From the NCBI RefSeq assembly GCF_001039355.2, contig NW_019775727.1:10922-62637 (forward strand): a stretch of DNA of 51,716 bases, given 5' to 3'. This stretch comes from Lingula anatina. Its lineage: Eukaryota > Brachiopoda > Lingulata > Lingulida > Lingulidae. Under the pieces are notes generated by a model. The model saw only the letters and a list, made by a program, of their open reading frames with translations. It ran no database searches and was not told the DNA's origin. A program made the position numbers and the translations under genes. Below are positions 1 to 21,052 of this stretch, in pieces (positions within the stretch are counted from its first letter, which is position 1; the number at the start of each line of letters is the position of its first letter).

Positions 1-41
1 ATATAATATAATATAATATAATATAATATAATATAATATAA
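1..41. repeat. (ATAAT)n microsatellite
   Basis: A pure five-base repeat runs from the left edge of the window to position 41. Confidence 0.95.
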
Positions 42-177
42 TGTTTTTATACAAAAGTTTTTCATTTCATACTCAAATCAGAAATAATAAAGTACAGGAA
101 ATGACAAAATTATGAAATTAATTTGAGAAAATAAAATCATAAAATAAAATGCACAAATAAAATAAATAACATTGTAC

Positions 178-7482
<7,305 letters not shown>

Positions 7483-8556
7483 CTTGGGTCTGTGTGATTA
7501 ACCTCAGATGGAACAGAGTAAATATAATATGACCTGAAAAAAATATAAAATTATTTTAAAAATGTCTCTGGCCTTACGTTCTGGGAAACTCTTCAAAATG
7601 ATAACACAGACAAAGTAAAAGGACTATCACTGGGAAGGAAATCAATGTTTTCCTACTTCTAATGGCATTCACTGACATAATTGCAGCTGCAGTGTTAAGT
7701 TGTATTATCATTTCGAACTCAACCAGATTATTTGAAAAGTGGACTTCATTCAAAATACTTGAGACAAAGTCAGATTTGTCTATACAGCTATTAGAATCAC
7801 GCCAACCAGTTTGATTTTGATGAAGGATAATATACCGCACTCACTCTGCAAACATTTATTACATTGTACACAATGACAAACGGTGCCGAGCCGGTTGGTT
7901 TTTAAAACGATCGTTATTATGACAGCATATTTCTTATTACAAACACATGGAATGATTAATTCGACTATTTCAGACAAATTCAACCATTCAGACTACACGC
8001 AGGTAGAAGAAGGTATGAGTAAACTATGCAGAGATAAAACGAAACAATCGTACTCACGCTTCCCTCACAGCAAGATGGCGGCCACCGTAAATCGAACGTG
8101 CAAGATAAGCCAAGTTACGTTTACATTTTAAAAGCTTTGGAAGAAAAGACAACATGATATGATGATATTATTATGATTGTGATCCATTTAGGAATAATCT
8201 GATTCTTACATCGACATTCGTAATATTGCGGATGGATATCGCTGATGGATTGTCTTGGTAATTTCCCCCAATAGATGGCAGTGTAAGCAATGTTTACAAG
8301 ATGTCGGATCGTTGGGAAGTGAATATTTCGCAATCCGTACTAGAATGTTATTAAGGATTTGTAATGCATTATGCATCAGCGTAGGGTATGTAGGATACCA
8401 GATAGTTGGGAGAAGAATTTTGCAACCCGGCCTTGGTTTTAATTGGAGATTTGTGCAGCATTAACCTGATACTTTACTTCTGTGTCTGATATGAAAGCTG
8501 GTTTTTAAACTCAAACTTTGGAGAAATGGGATTCACGGATTCTGCATTATCTGAAT
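7483..8556. promoter_or_regulatory. Head-to-head promoter and 5'UTR region between EFTUD2 (-) and the kelch gene (+)
   Basis: The two start codons lie 1.07 kb apart and point away from each other. On the minus strand, a GTGAGT donor at about 8056 fits a non-coding EFTUD2 first exon that splices to an acceptor just upstream of 7533. On the plus strand, roughly 8250-8556 would be the kelch 5'UTR. No TATA box stands out in the central part. Transcription starts are inferred, not seen. No protein-coding potential was recognised here. Confidence 0.6.
8072..8082 (+). promoter_or_regulatory. YY1-type core promoter element (AAGATGGCGGC)
   Basis: The bases read aagatggcggc, an exact match to the core YY1 consensus that often sits at the 5' end of housekeeping transcripts. 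It lies about 15 nt upstream, in minus-strand transcript sense, of the inferred first EFTUD2 splice donor. It would therefore be at the EFTUD2 start site or in its non-coding first exon. Confidence 0.6.
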
Positions 8557-11500
8557 ATGGGTATACAACACAGCTACATGACACCAAAGTATAACAATGA
8601 TATCACACATGGTGAGTTACTCGAGCATCTGACAATGTCAAAGATTAATGAGCAGGAAAACCGCATTATTTTCATAAAATAGCTAAAGGAAAAGTCATCG
8701 TTTGCACTTACCACTATTTGCATCTTTTATTTGATCTGCTGTCAAGTCCAGTTTAGTTTGCATGTAAAAGTAAACTCATTGGTGTGATCTTACCAAGTTG
8801 TTTACATTGCATAATCTGTGTATATCTGCAAGGTAGAACTTGTACAGTATTTAGGAGGTGAAAGTCTTGTACATTTATTCAAATCTGAATATTTATGTAA
8901 GTACTGTACTTATGTCCCTGGAGCCCCACCTAGTATAGAGATGTTAACCCTCTGCACTTGCATATTTAGAATTTTTTTAAATGTTATATTATTAATGTGA
9001 ATTTTTTAGAATTTAGACAAGCAACTTTTAATGATAAAAATTGAAACAAAGACATAAAACAAATGCCTTTATTATACTGTTATTACTAGTCATTATAATT
9101 GCCTTTTCTAAACATTTAAGGAACTATTATGGATAATTAATCTTTTTAGATTATTTCTTTGCTAAAAGATATGAAACATTATTTCAGCTGTAGATTGCAC
9201 TATAGAAGAGCTGATCAAAGTTTACCTGAAAATTGAAGATCTACATCTTGGCAGTGAAGAGTATTTGGATTTCTCAATTTTGTAAGTGAAAATAAATTAA
9301 TAAAAGGCATCTGAATAAGATGCAATGTAGTGTATTCAGTAGAATGCATAATTCACATCAAAAAGCTCAAATTATTTTTTATCTCATTATTGTACAATTT
9401 ATTTATTAATATACCTAATCATGGACATTGAAGTATTTTTTCACAAAATAGAGCTTCTGAACTTTAATATGATATCATCAAAAATAATATGTGCATTGTA
9501 CTTAGTCTAACTTGAATCTTCATGTTATTTGAGCAAACGTCCTGGTTCTGAAATGTCACAATGAGTTACATGTATTTGAAGAGGGGAGGGGAGGAGTTAT
9601 AGTACTGTTATTACAGTATTTGAAATTTATACATTTGGTTTAAGTGTAGTTTATAATCTTGAACTGCCAGAGTGAAGAAACCTCCCCTTGAAGTTGTCCA
9701 GTACACATCCAGTCACATAGGTGAACCCTGTCATAGCCAAGTTGTTGGGCATCATTGCTACAACACATTGATCACTAATGTATATCCAGCATAAAAGTCA
9801 ACAAAGAGGGCTCAGCTCAATGGAGCTTTATTGATCCAGAAATAATAAATTGGCTATTTTTGTGACATTGAGATTGTTGTAATTAGGCATTAGCGGCCAG
9901 TTATGTACTGGTACAACATTTTACTTAGTACTACAGTGAAGGATGCTTTTAATTAAGAAATTTTATGGCTGAAATATTTTTATAAATACAAATCTACCAA
10001 GTTATTATTTTACAGTATTACATGACACTGAGGGAATGAATTATGTTATATAACATTGTTTTTGTAAGGTAACATGCTGCTGCATTTCATAGTGTTCAAT
10101 GTTGTATTGCATTTCCAATTCTTGGTATGTCCCTTTGAAAGTAATTTTTTTTTTTTTTTTGAGCCTGGGGGTTCTGGTAAGGTTACAGTCTTGCGCAATA
10201 GCCAAGCTATTATATTATCAATAAGTTGTTTGAAATACCAATACATGTAACGTTCGGTGTTGCAATGATAATAACCCCCAACATGTAAATTTAAAGTCAT
10301 GGTACATGTATTGTAATGTACAGTCATTTTGCATTCTATTTCTAGTGCATATCCAACCAAACTATTCAGTGATTGAAAGAGACAAATTAATTACTAGTAC
10401 AGTAAATTACTGAATGACAAATAATGTTTAAAAAGAAAACATAGGGCCAGGCAACTTTAGGTCATATTGATTTTCTATAATAAATACTAGGAAAAAAAAC
10501 AAGAAGTTCAGACAGAATATACTGAAAAAGAAAGCTGAGGTTTTGTCCAACAGTATACTCTTTAAAAAGCTCCAAATATTGATGATGATGAATTTTATAA
10601 AACATAACTACACACTCCCAGTAATGTGATAAGTGCACAGTGGTTTTGTCTCCCACAATGTATCATTTCAATTTTGCACACAATGTTTTTAAGTGAAGAT
10701 AAATGCTGTTGTTAGTATTAAACATTGTAAATTGTATTTAAATATAAAATCATATAATTTGTATTGTATTTTCCAGCGCTCAGTTACTTCCACTTAAGAA
10801 CCACATCAGTGATAGAGTATGTAGACTGTTTCTGGTGGAGGATGTATTTGTAGACTGGAGACAGTGCTTAGGTAGGTGTGCATGGAGTTGGTACATTATG
10901 AAATTTATGTACAAAATTGTAACTTTCATCTATCTGCTTATTTAGAGTTCATCCATTTTTGTTTTGTCAGTTGTTTGTAATGTTTGGTCTCTGTATTTAT
11001 TAAAATTTGTATTTGTGTAGAGATATCAAAAGCATTTATCAGGGGCGGATTTAGGCCGTCATCTGGGTCTTCCGGAAGACGGTCAGATTTTCAAGTTTAC
11101 ATTGACGGGTATCTTTTTTTTTTCTGTTGGAAGACGGTCAAAAATGGATGATGGATCAATAAAGATAATTTGGAAGACTGTCAAAAAATATCTCTGGATC
11201 CGCCCGTGTTTATTGCTGTTATAAAAGAAAAGAATAAGTTTTGATGTTTTTTTATTATACTTCTTATTTCATATAATTTATTTTATCAGTTGCCTGCATG
11301 CCTGCTTTATATGTTGCTATATTTGTATGTACCCATATCTATATATATACTAATAAAGGCTTCTGATAATTGATCTTTCTAATTTAAAACCAATTTGTGA
11401 GTATTCATTTGCAGATTTTCAAATATCTGTACATGTTACTGAAATTCAAACCATGCTAACATGTTGTAAAACATGTTTCAGTTCTCAAACATGATGCCAT

Positions 11501-14500
11501 CCTTTATTCTTTCAGCATATATCCTCGGAAACATTTTGCTTTTTGACCTTTTTTTCCAAATATTGCATCCTATGCTTTCAATATAGGTCATGATGACCTA
11601 CTTCTATCATATAGCCCACTTAGCGCTTTATGACCTTCATACACAACGGGCCTAAATACCTCTGGCAAAAAGCGTCCAGTTATCCACCATGGACCCTGGC
11701 AAATTTGAATGGAAGTGGCGCAAGTGCCAATCGTTGAATATGTGGGCTGTGGGCTGCTTTCAGCAAGTGTCTCTGTGATATTGTTTCAGGTGGTTTGGTC
11801 GTTGTTGCTTGGGGCGATGTTGTGAATAAAATCAACTTGTTGTACACCATGGTATGTTTCTGTATTCTCTTTCTCACCCTCTCTTTCTCCATCTGTGCTC
11901 TCTGTCTGTGCCACTTGCTTAGTTGTTACCTTGCATGATTTTTGAGTCTAAAATTCCATATGGAATGACCTTCATAATCATTGTGGAATACTATTCTGCT
12001 GAGGCACATGAAATTGGTAAAGTATTCAAAACATATTAATAAAAATTGCCATAAACGTAGAGAGTTTTGTCATCAATGTTTTATTTAAACATTTTTTTTC
12101 AAGCTCAGATCTTACATTTACCAACCAAACAAGGTGACAGCCAAGCATGTGGGCTAAAAAAATCAAGTGGAATTTTTGTATTATTTTTGACTAATTACAC
12201 AGAAATGATGGATTGCACCAATATCAAAACTTGACAATAGAATAAAAGATTGCTACGGAAATTGTATCCTGTGCATTAGCATCCTTTTTTGTTCTACAAA
12301 CCCTGATGTACAAATTAATCTATTAGAGTGGGTCTAACTGCTTTCAGTGTTCGTCAGCCTACCTTCTCCCACTCAGTTCAAGCTTGTTAGCTCTGTTCAT
12401 TTTTTTATTTCACTGCATGTACTTAAAGTCTTTTTTGCCTTATATTTTGTATTTTTTTCATTTATTTTTATTATATTATGTTATTAAATTATTTTTGCCA
12501 TGGATGGGAGACATAGTCAAACATTTTAAATTTTATTTTTGATAATAAGCTTAATTTTAATATTTTGGAACTGAATTCCTTAAGCATTTATTTATTTATT
12601 TATTTTATGTTATCTGTTTCAAGTAACTAGGTATTAAGAGTAAATGTTGTTTCTGAAAATTTGAAGTTATTATCAACTATTGGTTTCCTATATTCCAGTA
12701 TAACTTGTTAGTGGGAGTAGACGAGGGTTGTGTCTCTGGGATACTGCTGTCTGTTCTCAGTGCGGCTCACAGGTGAGGCAAATGAGTGTGTGTGTGTGTG
12801 TGTGTGCATGCATTCATGTGTGCGTGCATATTTTTTAAAAGTCATTGGGTTTTGTTATGTAGTTTACACAAGTATTGGAAATAAGGTGCATTTTTCTTTT
12901 CAACTTAATTTCTTGTGAGGAAGCTTGTGTAAAAGAACAATGTTTATAAGGACAGTGTACTCAAACCATTGGAAGCACAGAGTTTGTGTATGTTATGGGA
13001 AGGTTTAAGTTAGACTGTTCATGTTTATATTAGCTAATACCAAAGGAAAAATCTGTTCCATAAGGCATAAGCAAGATGCTGGATAATTCAGGCGCAAAGT
13101 TATGAGGTGACTCATGTGTTTAGGAACATTTATGATAATCTCATATAGATTAAATTTTTTACCTAATTTTTTTTTTTATTCTTTCAGGATTTCACAACTG
13201 GAGTTCTATAATAACGGTAAGATTAGAAGCTGCATATTGAAAGTAGGACTGACGTTAGGGTAATAACTCACAAAATTTGAAGGAATTATTAATTAATTCG
13301 ATTTCCTTGAATACAGCTTTATTAGTAATCTTATGTACCTTAAAATGCTATTTTGAAATCTCTTAGTTACAGTCATATGTTGCTTATAAAAAATTAACAT
13401 TTATTGAAAAACAGAAGGTGTGTGTACTTTGTGTTTAGGGCTTTAGGGTAAATACCTTAATTTGTTAACATTGAAATATATGCACCTGTAAAAAAAATGA
13501 GGTTGACAGTCATCTTTCATTTTGATGGTTCTTCTTCTATCAGTTCCCACTTTTCATACTCTTAATGGTATTTGAAAGGCTTGTGTATTGATCCATGCAA
13601 AGTGATTGTTTGCCTTAAGGACTTCCAACCAGTGTAAAATTATGAGAGATTTATGCTGTGTACTGAAATCACTGCAGGGGTTTGTGGAACATTATGGGGT
13701 GCCCTATAGCATTACTTCTTGTCTTGTTCTACTAATTAATCAGCGAAGAACTTTTAATGGCTATAAGGTAATCTCACAGAGTACTTTTAGAAGCACTGTG
13801 GTAAATGTTCACGATAGATTTCAGGCCCTGAACATCCACCAGGACTGGTTTCACAAAGTCAACTTAGACCGAAAGTTGGTCTGACATTTAACCAAAGTTT
13901 TCAACTGGATGTTGTTCAATTAAATGAAATATAATTGTTTCTGTTATTTAAAAATAAGACACTGCCAATGTTTCTGATCAGTACTTACTTAAATTATCTT
14001 AGGGGACTAATTTTAATTATGTTGAATTCTTAGTCTAAAAGTTAAGACCAACCTTCAGTCTGAAGTTTTTTTGTGAAATTGGGAACTGTTCTTAATGCTC
14101 CCTGGAGGAATCATGCTATAATTTAAGATAGTGACATGAATGGTTGACTTTAGGCATTTAATTAGCTGTCCTGGAAATGAGGTAGTCAAAACTGAACTTC
14201 CGAGGTTAATGTGAAAATTTTCAAATAAAAGGCACAGAGAATTCTGACATGCATTTATATTAGTCTCTGCTCAAGATTTACCAGCTTGAGTCTATCAAAC
14301 AGCTGTTGGGGATAAAAAGAATAGATCTATGCAATATAATGTACTAGGAGTACTATCTTGGTCTTTTTATTCCAGGGAATAAGCCACCGAGCAAACAACA
14401 CTATGTGAACATAGAAACAGTTGTCATGGAGATTGTAAACAACTTGTTCAGAGCTAAACAGGTGAGAAAAATTCCATGGGAGAAGACAGAATCAGATAGT

Positions 14501-17500
14501 GTGTGGAGTTATATTGATATTTTTCACCCTAGAGAAAGATGTTTGAAGTTTATGAAGATTATCAGTAAGAAATCCTGTTGAGACAATAGGGATGATGCAG
14601 TTTCTGCATTTTAAAAGTATCATATTTACCAAATATTTCATGATTTATTGTATTCTGTTAGTTTATATGAAGGGAATGACTTGAAAGAATGACTATTTTT
14701 CAGGGTGAAATTGTTACCTTGAATGACTTACATAACTGGGCCAAAGACAATGTGAAACTCCGACAGTCTGTACAGTCACTTCTGAACAATGTAAGTAGCA
14801 GAACTGACTTTTTTCTTTGATTTTAAGATATTAATTGTCATTTTAGAATTGATCGTCGACATGCAAATCCAGAGAAATTATTAATCCCAATGGAAATTCG
14901 CTGTGAAACGAACATATTCTTTATATTGAAATTATTATTCATTTGGTTTAAAACGTGGGATTAATTTATATTTCTAGTATTTTTTTTTTTTTTTACTGAT
15001 GACTTTTTAACAGTTTGTCAGCATACAAATTTTTATAGGAACAGAGTAAAGTATGAAGCACAAAACAAGTTCTCATTGCTGCTTTATCAGACTTACAATT
15101 TCACATTAATTACTTACAGGCTGAAGATAATGAAAACATCAACAATAACAGCGAGGATCTATCCTATCTGACAACCAATACATCAACAAATACATCATCA
15201 TCAACAACAACACACAACAACTGCCTCTCCTTCACATGGAGTCCAGTTTCTCACAATCCTGAGTCCAGAGTCCCGTGTTCTCGCCACAAGCACGCCAGCT
15301 GTGTGTACGAGGATTGTCTCTACCTGTTTGGAGGCCGGGAAGCCAACCTGCCTTTAAAGGATCTCTGGAGATATCATATTCGTGAGTCTCACCCGAGCTG
15401 AGCAAGTTTGTGAGAAAAGGGGAAAGGGCTTAAAAATACTTTTGGGGTATTATCCTCCTCCCCAAATTCTTTATGAAAAGGGAAAATGGATCTTTAGGAA
15501 TATTTTTATGTCATTGTTGGTTTTACAAATTGGTCCAATGTGACAGAAATAGCATTTTTAGAAATAGCATTTCTAGAAAGGTAGCTACAGATCTCTTCTC
15601 GTCCATCATAACAGAAAAAAAAAGAGAAAATAATTAGAAAATAATTAGAAAATTGGTAGTGTTTACTGTAATATTCTGGGATGTGATTTTGCATTTTTTT
15701 CTCCTTTGGGTAGAGAGAGATGGGCTACATCCATCGTTTGGCTATTCATTTTATTTGCTTGTGTAAAATTGGCTGCTATTTGATGTACAGAATTAAGGAT
15801 GCCAATTTTATAATCCTTTGCATATTTATAATTAATGTAGATAAACAATCATCACACATAGTCTTATTTATTTATTATACTAATGCATGGGATCATATTT
15901 TCATATCGTTAATTCTATATTTCTTCTTTAATCTGCTTAATGCCTGTATCAGTCTCAGTTATGCTGTCTAGTTTAACATCAGACTGATATGATTTGTTGT
16001 TGTTTTATATCACAGCCTCCAACACCTGGGAGAGTCTAACCTGTTCAGGAGACGGTCCATCTACAGTGGAAGACCACACTCTGGTGGCTTACAAGGTATG
16101 CCTTATGTCTGGGACACACACACACAGGCACACACACACATGCATGCACATGGGCGTGTGCACACACACATATTTTCAATAGAATTCTTTGTATGTGGCT
16201 GTTTCCGCATTCTGAATGTTTGCACTCAGGAAAAAGATCATTAGTATTATTTAAAGAGAAAACATTATGTATATAGCTGTTGCTCCTTATTGAATATCAC
16301 GTGGACTGGACAATTTTATTTTTCAGTGGACCACGTCATGCTTGGCTGTTTCTTTATATTAAAATTACACATACCAGATATATTATTCATAAGATAGAGA
16401 TCATTTGAGTGATTTTGTCATCCAGATTGTCACATATATTTCCAGGGCTGTCTGTACATGTTTGGTGGACTGTTTGGTAATTTTCACCTAGTGGACCATG
16501 AGACCTCTCTCTGGATACTTCCTCTAGGTACCATTTATTTCTTTATATTTTATAATTTATTTATCCATCCATCCATCCACTCTTCATCCCTTTCTTTTAG
16601 AATGCAGTCAGTATGGTTATAAAGCTGATTTGTTTATGTAATAGGAGTTTACATATAATTTTTGTGAAAAAATTTTGAAGTTGTGATTTTCTTGTTTGTA
16701 TTTTAGCAACAATATAGAAAAATTCATATATAGTCTAAAAGTGTAGGTTATTTCACACAAAAGATATGCAATATTATGAATTTTGACTAGTTTGTGACTC
16801 ACTGGCAAACAGTGAGAAATGTGATGCTATGCCATATTCCAAGTATTACAAAGAAATACTTTTTTGCATTAGATACACTAGTATGGAGAAAGCATGCTTT
16901 GGACAGTGCTGTCATGATGCCAGTCAGTCGTAGAGGTCATACAGCAGTCATATCCCATCATGCAATGCACATCTACGGAGGCTTTATTGACCTTAAAGGA
17001 ACAAGTAGTGAATTGTGGACTTTTGACTTTGGTGAGTAGAATTGATTAAAAGAACATTTCTTTTGCTAGATACTTTTGATCATTTATGTTTTGTCACTTT
17101 TTCTTGTGTGCATCTTTCAAATTCTCTTTATTCCCTGTTGTGTTTTTTTTTTTTTTTTTTCTTTTGCTCAGATCTAAGCAAACTAATGCAATATATATAA
17201 ATTAGGATAATAATTTACAATTATTTTGTCCACCATTTGCAAAACTCAGGCATAACTTTGTTGTTAATGTTTGTTGCGTAGATTCTGAGACGTGGCACCT
17301 GTGCTACAGCACCATGATGACAGATGGCGGTCCTGGAGCACGTCACGCTCACAGCGCAGTCGTCCATGACAGTGCCATGTGGGTGTATGGCGGCCTGAAT
17401 AACCTACAGGGGAAGAATGATTTCTGGACTTGGAGTTTCAGTGAGTAACACTGCTTGTAATTGTACATGTCTCTCTGGATTTGGGAATCTTAAATTGGTA

Positions 17501-20486
17501 GTTGTGCATGTCTTTCTGAATTAAGGAACTTGAATGGGTATTTGTGATGTCCAGTTGGAAAAAGGTTTTTATTGTCCCTTGTGTAAAGTAAAAACATGTA
17601 TAGTCTTTTATGAAATGATGTAGTAATATTCCAATTGGCATGAATGTTTTATGATGCTTACTATGTATTTTGATTATTTCAAACCAAAAAAGAAAAAAAA
17701 CAGTTATGATGTTGTTTGCATTTTCATATGGTTTAGATTGCTCAGATATCACCTCACAAAAATTTCGCATTTTTTTTTCGTAGGATCTTGTCATCAAACG
17801 GAGCTGAAAACATCTGCTAAGCATTAAGCCAGTTTTCCTAGGATTTGTGGTTGTTACCAGTTTTATCATGTCAGGTAAAACATCCGCTCTTAATAGCGAC
17901 AGAAATGAAAATAACCTCTGTTTATGTTCCAGACCTGAGAAAATGGAGCCGCGTGAAGTGTCGTCAGGGTCCATCAGAGCTGTATGGTCACTCAGCCTGC
18001 AAGGTGGCAGACGCCATGTTTGTATTTGGTGGAGAGAGTGAAGGCAGCCTGAAGAATGATCTGTGGAAGTTCCATTTCTGTGAGTACCAGTGGAATATGG
18101 CATAAGAAAGGTCTTTTTTTTTTTTTTCAGATCATAAATGCCCTTTCACATACAACTGTATATATGCTGTTGTATACTGTGGTTATTTGTGGATATATGT
18201 TAATTATCAGATTTTTGAGCAAATCTGAAGAAGAAGTATGGTAGAATAAAAAAAATTTTTTTTGTTTTTGTCAAAATCTACTCTAGTAAAATTAGCTTTT
18301 CAAAAACTAATTATGCCTTTTTGCGAGTAGTTTTAGTGTATGTTCAGCACTGCTTTAATAACAATTTCTTAAAATTTCCAGCATCTTCCACATGGACAAA
18401 ACTGCCCACTCCCACCCTGTGTCCAGCACCATGTTCTAAACACACAGCGGTCATCGTGTCCAGTTTGCTCTTCTCCGTGGCCAATACCAGCAAGCGTTCC
18501 TGTTCCGTCCCTCAGCTTCAGGAACTCCAAGAAGAAGACAAGATGAAAGATTCTCTACCTCCCCGCCCTTTCTCAAGTCCCGCGAACATCTCACCAGACA
18601 GGGTCCACCATTTCAAAAACAGGGTGTCCCCCTTGGTGAGCCCATTGGCTGAAGGTGGGACAAACACCCAATGTCAAGGTCATGACCTTTCTCTAAGAGA
18701 TGACCCAGACAGTGCCAAGGTTCAAGGTCATCCACAAAACACTTACAAGAATTTTGTGATAACAAGAGAACCATTTTCTACTCCAAATTTTAAAGTGTTC
18801 AGTGAATCTAATCAGGACTATGTTCCTCTCTTAAGAAGGAGCAGGACAGACTCTGAGAATCTGAGTCGGATTTCTTCTGAGCATCTCGCCCATGACAACC
18901 CCAGCTTGCACAGAGATTCCCTCCATGAAGGAGACCAATCACATCAAAACCATTCCATTGTGTCAAAAATGTCAGCAGACGACAAAGGCAAAGGTTATGG
19001 CCAGGGGGAGCCACTTGTTTGTCATCTCAGTCAAGACCCAGGACAAACCAATCCTGAGAAGCAGAGGAGTGAAAAATTCACCCTGCCTGGTCTGGTGAGG
19101 TCTGGGTCATTGGAGTCTCTGGCTCAAAACAGGAATCTGGGGATTGTGTCAGAAACGAGGATTGATTCCTCAGAAATAGCATGCCACTCTCAGCAGAGAT
19201 ATTTGGTTCCTGAAAGCGACCAGGATTCCGTGGATTGTGGTCCAAGACGTCCCAGTTATGGTCTGCCTGTAGATGATATGGTGCTTGAGGATCTTGAGGA
19301 GGAGTATAATGATGAGGAGGAAGAAGAGGATTTCTGTATAAGAAAATCTATTCAAAATATCAGGCATTCTGACGCTTGTACCAAAGACCTCGACGTCCAT
19401 GAAGATCATTCCAAAGACACGAAGGCAGCAGGCCCAATGAGTATAGGACATATTGAATTCCAAGGTGGCAGTTTGGACCAATTAATGAAAGGTTGTGATG
19501 CTTGTGAAACTGAGCAAAAACAACCTCAAAAATCCGATTCACATAACTCTGGGGCCAATCATATTTTGATCTCAAAGCACCTTAATGATTCTAACCCTGA
19601 TAATATGCACAGTCAGGTGGCAGATAGAGGGCGTATTGTGTCATTTCAGGATAAACCTGAGTTGAGGTTTAGTGAAAAAAGAAGTGTTCCATATTTTGAC
19701 AGGGAGATAAAATCATCATCCAACAGACTGGTTATTATGCATAGTAATTTTTCAAAAAGCTCAGTCAGCATGCCTGAAGTGAGTGACAGAAATCTGAGTC
19801 AAGTTCAAGGTCATGGATGCAGACCTAATTCTCTAAATGTGCTGCAAAATGGGCAGGTGCTTGGGAAAGCAATTGGTGGACATAATGTTGACCCACAGTG
19901 GTGCAATTCAAATGGAGAACAAATTGTGGTAGAGAAGCACAGTGGCAGAGGCTTAGCTAGCACAGTGGATGTGACACAGCACAATCAAGAGAGTGTGATC
20001 TCAACTAACACAATCCAGAGTCACACACAAGGTACAGTAGTGTTGTCTGTAGCAGTGGGTGTGAATGGTTATTCTGAGTCACACAGACCAGAGAGAGGGA
20101 AGCTGCATGGAAGATCAAGGACTCTGCCTCAGATTCCAGTACAACGGGTGCCAGCTGAGGAGACCCCTGTGTCTCAGCAGAAGAGAAAGGGGAAGGTGGA
20201 GAATGGAAAGAAAAAGGTAAGGATGAGTTTTTTTGTGTGTTAATTATTTTTTTTCTGTCTTTTATGCAGATGGATGTGTATATATCTATTATTCCTGGCA
20301 TATATGGATGTTTCGGGACCATTTTCACATTAGCATTGCAGAATTTGGTGAAACATTTCCATGCTGTTTGTTCTTTTTTCTTTCTAAGTGTATCAGCGTA
20401 AAAGATCATTTTTGCCTTAACATATTCAACAAATGTCATTTGGTGTTTCTCGCATGGTCTCCATAATGTTAATGTGTATGACTTTG

Positions 20487-20544
<58 letters not shown>

Positions 20545-21052
20545 TCAGGTGCTTCCCCAAGCCCCCAGTTTCTGTATGTTTGTATTAGGAGGGAGGGAAT
20601 CTGAGATCCATGGTTTCTACAGAACTCCTATAGCAATGTGGAGATGTGAGATTGTATCTGGTCAGTATATTCTTGAAAATATACATTAATTGTATCAGAA
20701 CAATAGCAATAGGACTACTGAATACATAAATATTAACTTACTAAGCTGGATACCCCATTTCTTTAATATTTAATTGGTGTAAAAGCCTGGGGACAAATGA
20801 CAGATATGGTCAAACTGTTGAAAGTAGTTGTTTTACATCAAGTTAAAGTTCAAAATGTATATTACAGTTTATAGATATAACAATTATTATGATTTATTCA
20901 GATTGAGCATTTTGTATGAAAAGAAAGTTCTGTGAAAATTATGCCTGTTGTTTTTTTTTCCAGGTAAAGCATTACCTCAGCCGTTAGCTCGTCTTATCAA
21001 TGAAAACAGAGTAGGGCCAGCAAAGAAGACGCCATCTACTTATGTCAACTAA
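8557..21052 (+). CDS. Kelch-repeat protein with degenerate helical N-terminal domain and a kelch blade split by a long disordered insert
   Basis: Exons: 8557-8611, 9188-9281, 10777-10871, 11790-11851, 12699-12772, 13188-13216 (29 nt), 14376-14461, 14704-14790, 15120-15381, 16016-16095, 16446-16527, 16873-17031, 17282-17440, 17933-18079, 18382-20216 (1835 nt), 20549-20660, 20964-21052. Phases agree throughout; the total is 3507 nt, 1168 residues. Residues 1-194 are helical and resemble tandem degenerate EF-hands (for example TLNDLHNWAKDN) without calcium loops; that is my reading of the pattern. After a Ser/Thr/Asn linker come kelch repeats from about residue 232, marked by LFGG, MFGG, IYGG, VYGG and VFGG, each followed by an LW or FW-type strand and TW. 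A sixth repeat starts in exon 15 (TWTKLP, SKHTAVIV) and is completed in exon 16 (MFVLGG, AMWRCEI). Between the halves lies a polar, acidic, low-complexity segment. Family-level orthology was not recognised. Start choice: the upstream ATG at 8526 hits a stop, while 8557 splices in frame. Confidence 0.85.
11040..11208. mobile_element. 169-bp MITE with CAGGGGCGGAT-type inverted repeats, in a kelch intron
   Basis: The left end caggggcggatttag pairs with the inverted right end cacgggcggatccag. Direct repeats tttat lie at 11035-11039 and 11209-11213. The interior repeats ggaagacggtcaaa-like segments three times. Confidence 0.7.
12784..12807. repeat. (GT)n microsatellite just after a kelch splice donor
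   Basis: GT-rich run beginning about 12 nt downstream of the exon 5 donor (12772). Confidence 0.9.
13840..14080. repeat. Diverged inverted repeat, possible old MITE, in a kelch intron
   Basis: tttcacaaagtcaacttaga at about 13849, followed by ccgaaagttggtc, resembles the reverse complement of 14030-14080 (tttcacaaaaaaacttcaga, then ctgaaggttggtc). Ends and target duplications are unclear. Confidence 0.35.
16115..16170. repeat. (CA)n-rich interrupted microsatellite
   Basis: CA runs interrupted by gg, tg and gcatgc-like steps, downstream of the exon 10 donor. Confidence 0.9.
20489..20544. repeat. (ATT)n microsatellite abutting a kelch splice acceptor
   Basis: About 18 ATT units end only four bases before the acceptor AG of exon 16 (exon starts 20549), so the repeat serves as the polypyrimidine tract region. 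Confidence 0.95.

Noticed and set aside
13606-13884. A 92-residue plus-strand frame inside a kelch intron
   Set aside because: It has no recognisable motif, lies between exons whose phases already agree, and overlaps a diverged inverted repeat.
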